Part shown: positions 5,479 through 7,277 of the stretch, piece after piece | Numbering within the stretch: the first letter of the stretch is position 1 | Layout: each line of letters begins with the position of its first letter | Assembly: GCA_023417985.1 (NCBI GenBank) | Contig: JAEZDV010000243.1 | Span: forward strand, 1 to 7,277 | Length of the DNA stretch: 7,277 bases | Direction of reading: 5' to 3' | From: Actinomycetes bacterium | GTDB taxonomy: Bacteria; Actinomycetota; Actinomycetes; Mycobacteriales; Mycobacteriaceae | Notes under the pieces: generated by a model | The model's input: the letters and a program-made list of their open reading frames with translations, nothing else | Database searches by the model: none | Told to the model about the DNA's origin: nothing | Position numbers and translations under genes: made by a program

Positions 5479-6398
5479 TCGACCGCCTACGTTCGCTACC
5501 TGGATTCCACCCCGACCTCCGCTGGACAGCACTTCTCGCGCCGCGCCGGACGGTCACCCCCAGGTCGCTGCCGGTGATGCGCACTCTCACCCGCGCGATC
5601 CGGGGCCGCGACCCGGATGTCTACGTGCTCGAACCCGGCGTCGCGGTCCGCTGGTTCCGGCCGTCGACGGCGCGTGCCGACGAGCGCACCCCGGCGCTGC
5701 TGTGGATCCACGGCGGTGGATACGTGTTCGGGCGAGCGGCACAGGACGATGTGCTGTGCCGGCGGTTCGCGGAAGAACTCGGCATCACCGTGGCGTCGGT
5801 CGAGTACCGGCTTGCGCCGGAGCATACGTACCCGGTGCCGGTGGAGGACTGCGACCGGATCTACGAGTGGCTCACGCGTCGACCGGATGTGGACGTCTCT
5901 CGATTGGCGATCGGCGGAGCGAGTGCGGGCGGGGGGCTGGCGGCCGCGCTGGCCTTCCGTATCCGCGACCGTGAGATTCCGATGCCGGCATTCCAGTTGC
6001 TGGTCTACCCGATGCTCGACGACCGGACGGATTCGGGTCCGCGGCACACCCGCATGTGGGACGCCACATCGAACCGGTTCGGCTGGGAAAGTTACCTCGG
6101 CACGGCCGACCGGGACGAAGCGGTTCCGGCGCGACGCGACGATCTCGGGGATCTCCCTCCCGCCTGGATCGGTGTGGGGTCACGCGATCTGTTCTTCGCC
6201 GAGAATCGCGCGTACGCCGATCGGTTGTCGTCGGCGGGTGTGCGCTGCGGATTCCACATCGTCGACGGGGCATTCCACGGATTCGATTCGGTGGCGTCGA
6301 GAACGCGTGTCGCGCAGGGGTTCTTCGACGAGCAATGCGCGGTGCTGGCAGGCGCGCTGGGGGTGCGTCACGCACGCGGAGTGTTCGGGGACGCATGA
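5475..6398 (+). CDS. Alpha/beta hydrolase, hormone-sensitive-lipase family (esterase/lipase-like)
   Basis: A 307-residue cytoplasmic serine hydrolase, with no signal peptide seen. The oxyanion motif HGGG is at 79-82. The nucleophile elbow is GASAGG with Ser150, where many family members have GDSAGG. The likely acid is Asp238 in GSRDLFF and the base is His268 in FHGF, so the triad is complete. It would hydrolyse a carboxylic ester or lactone; the substrate is unknown. The start is uncertain. TTG 5475 is preferred because GAGGTG (5465-5470) lies 4 bases upstream and because it overlaps the mini-ORF stop. GTG 5574 or ATG 5577 in frame would drop the conserved-looking HPDLR...PRSLP segment. It is separated from the crotonase by a terminator-like hairpin, so it is probably its own unit, yet it shares the strand and the catabolic theme. 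Confidence 0.88.
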   Translation: MIDRLRSLPGFHPDLRWTALLAPRRTVTPRSLPVMRTLTRAIRGRDPDVYVLEPGVAVRWFRPSTARADERTPALLWIHGGGYVFGRAAQDDVLCRRFAEELGITVASVEYRLAPEHTYPVPVEDCDRIYEWLTRRPDVDVSRLAIGGASAGGGLAAALAFRIRDREIPMPAFQLLVYPMLDDRTDSGPRHTRMWDATSNRFGWESYLGTADRDEAVPARRDDLGDLPPAWIGVGSRDLFFAENRAYADRLSSAGVRCGFHIVDGAFHGFDSVASRTRVAQGFFDEQCAVLAGALGVRHARGVFGDA

Positions 6399-6404
6399 CG
6401 TCAA

Positions 6405-6448
6405 GGGCGAGGACGCAGTCGCGTCCCCGCCCGTCGCAGAGGGGTTTT
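6405..6448 (+). terminator. Hairpin between convergent genes
   Basis: GGGCGAGGACGC (6405-6416) pairs with GCGTCCCCGCCC (6421-6432) around loop AGTC, with one A-C mismatch in 12 bp. TTTT follows at 6445-6448, 12 bases beyond the stem. It starts 6 bases after the hydrolase stop. The stem would also form in the opposite strand's transcript, so it could serve the small minus-strand gene as well. Confidence 0.6.
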
Positions 6449-6474
6449 CGTCGCCCCCGTAGTTCGTGACGGCG

Positions 6475-6801
6475 CTAGACGCGCGGCTTGGTGTATTCCG
6501 ATTGCAGCGCGAGGATGCGCATCTTCGGGATCGGGCCGTAGCTCAGCGAGTCGGACATGTTCAGCTGTTTCGCCGCCGCGGCCGCGTGCACGTTGTCCTT
6601 GGCGGCCTGGGGGTCACCCTCGAGTTCGTAGATCGTGACGGACGGCTCGCCGTCGGGATCGGCCGGAGCCAAGCGGATGGCGCCGACGAATCCGTCGAGT
6701 GCCACCACCTCGGGGATATGGACCTCGTCGTACCACCTGTTGAATTCGTCCAGGCGGTCCGGATGAGAGGGATGTGATTCGACGAGCAGATAATTCTTCA
6801 T
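6475..6801 (-). CDS. Small EthD/DUF4286-like dimeric alpha-beta barrel protein
   Basis: A 108-residue protein with the pattern EFNRWYDEVHIPEV at 19-32 followed by LDGFVGAIRL, typical of small dimeric ferredoxin-fold proteins of the EthD/DUF4286 type. Relatives often sit in catabolic clusters for steroids, terpenes or aromatics, but their biochemical role is poorly known. ATG 6801 is chosen over ATG 6816 because GGAGAG (6814-6809) sits 7 bases before it, whereas nothing resembling a ribosome binding site precedes 6816. It lies 39 bases downstream of the SDR gene in the same direction, so the two are probably co-transcribed. It converges on the hydrolase. Confidence 0.8.
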   Translation of the reverse strand: MKNYLLVESHPSHPDRLDEFNRWYDEVHIPEVVALDGFVGAIRLAPADPDGEPSVTIYELEGDPQAAKDNVHAAAAAKQLNMSDSLSYGPIPKMRILALQSEYTKPRV

Positions 6802-6840
6802 GCGCTCACTCTCCATGAGAAACTTTGGTGGATCGGAAAC

Positions 6841-7277
6841 TCAGACTCGTACGACCCAGCCGCCGTCGATGTTGAGGGTGTGGCCGGTGACCCAGTCGCT
6901 GCCGGACGAGACCAGATACAGCAGGCCGGGAATCAACTCCTCCGGTTCGCCGAAGGGGAACGGGATGGCGTTCTTGACCATCTCCTTCAGCTCGGGCGGC
7001 GAGGCGATCGATCCGGCCTCGGTGTCGACCATTCCCGGTGCGATCGCGTTCACGCGGATACCGAACGGCGCCAACTCGCGTGCCAGCGACACGGTCATGC
7101 TCACCAGGCCCAGCTTGGTGAGGCCGTAGGCCTGCGCGGCCATGAAGGCGCCGCTCGACGACTGGTTCACGATCTTGCCGTAGCCGCGCTCCTTCATGTA
7201 CGGCACCACGGCTCGGCTGCACAGAAGCGGCCCGGTGAGGTTGACGGCGAGCGTGCGGTTCCAGAGGTCGATGTCCA
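6841..7277 (-). CDS. Short-chain dehydrogenase/reductase (SDR), C-terminal part; start lies beyond the window
   Basis: The last 144 residues of a classical SDR; the Rossmann N-terminus with the TGxxxGxG nucleotide motif lies past base 7277. Seen: LWNRTLAVNLTGPLL with the structural Asn, KIVNQSSSGAF carrying the catalytic serine region, AYGLTK as the YxxxK active site, IRVNAIAPGMVDTE after it, and the C-terminal WVTGHTLNIDGGW signature. It would interconvert an alcohol and a ketone with NAD(P). The spacing between the serine motif and the tyrosine is short compared with FabG, as in an actinobacterial group with NQSS(T)A...YGLAK. It is upstream of the small EthD-like gene in the same direction. 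The substrate is not deducible. Confidence 0.92.
   Translation of the reverse strand, partial: DIDLWNRTLAVNLTGPLLCSRAVVPYMKERGYGKIVNQSSSGAFMAAQAYGLTKLGLVSMTVSLARELAPFGIRVNAIAPGMVDTEAGSIASPPELKEMVKNAIPFPFGEPEELIPGLLYLVSSGSDWVTGHTLNIDGGWVVRV

Noticed and set aside
6399..6474. Attachment site, tRNA or CRISPR-like repeat between the convergent genes
   Set aside because: Apart from the hairpin no repeat, cloverleaf or integrase context is present. No insertion sequence or transposase is seen anywhere in the window.

Overview
The window is high-GC DNA with tight gene packing, short overlaps between consecutive genes, frequent TTG starts and strong GGAGG-type ribosome binding sites. This points to an actinobacterium. 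Protein style (KshB/Hmp-like reductase, paired short and long acyl-CoA dehydrogenases, a NQSS...YGLxK-type SDR) suggests Mycobacteriales such as Rhodococcus, Gordonia or Nocardia. The genus call is an inference from remembered protein families, not a search.

Layout: (1) 42-1082, minus strand, an FAD/NAD(P)H plus [2Fe-2S] oxygenase reductase. (2) 1083-1185, a compact divergent control region with an AT-rich promoter core, repeated TASTATTCT elements, a perfect GAAA-loop hairpin and a possible 16-codon leader ORF. (3) 1186-5352, plus strand, a four-gene operon: acyl-CoA synthetase, two unlike acyl-CoA dehydrogenase subunits, and an atypical crotonase. The first three genes overlap and the fourth follows after 1 base. 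(4) 5353-5474, a strong terminator-like hairpin, a candidate promoter and a 9-codon mini-ORF. (5) 5475-6398, plus strand, an HSL-family alpha/beta hydrolase. (6) 6399-6474, a hairpin between convergent genes. (7) 6475-7277, minus strand, a small EthD/DUF4286-like ferredoxin-fold protein and, upstream of it, the C-terminal part of an SDR dehydrogenase that runs off the window.

Together the genes look like a catabolic module. An esterase could release a carboxylic acid or alcohol, and the SDR could oxidise an alcohol or reduce a ketone. The ligase makes the CoA thioester, the paired dehydrogenases introduce a double bond, and the crotonase hydrates, isomerises or hydrolyses the product. The reductase would feed electrons to an oxygenase that is not in the window. 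The paired dehydrogenase arrangement is known from steroid side-chain and ring catabolism. The crotonase lacks both canonical catalytic glutamates and carries an Asp-Gly-Gly motif reminiscent of MenB-type enzymes, which would fit a ring or bulky branched substrate. The actual substrate cannot be read from the sequence.

The most unusual features are the two short leader ORFs. One ends in an ATGA overlap with the ligase start and the other in a TTGA overlap with the hydrolase start. A 20-nt perfect hairpin with a GNRA tetraloop also sits where the ligase transcript probably begins.
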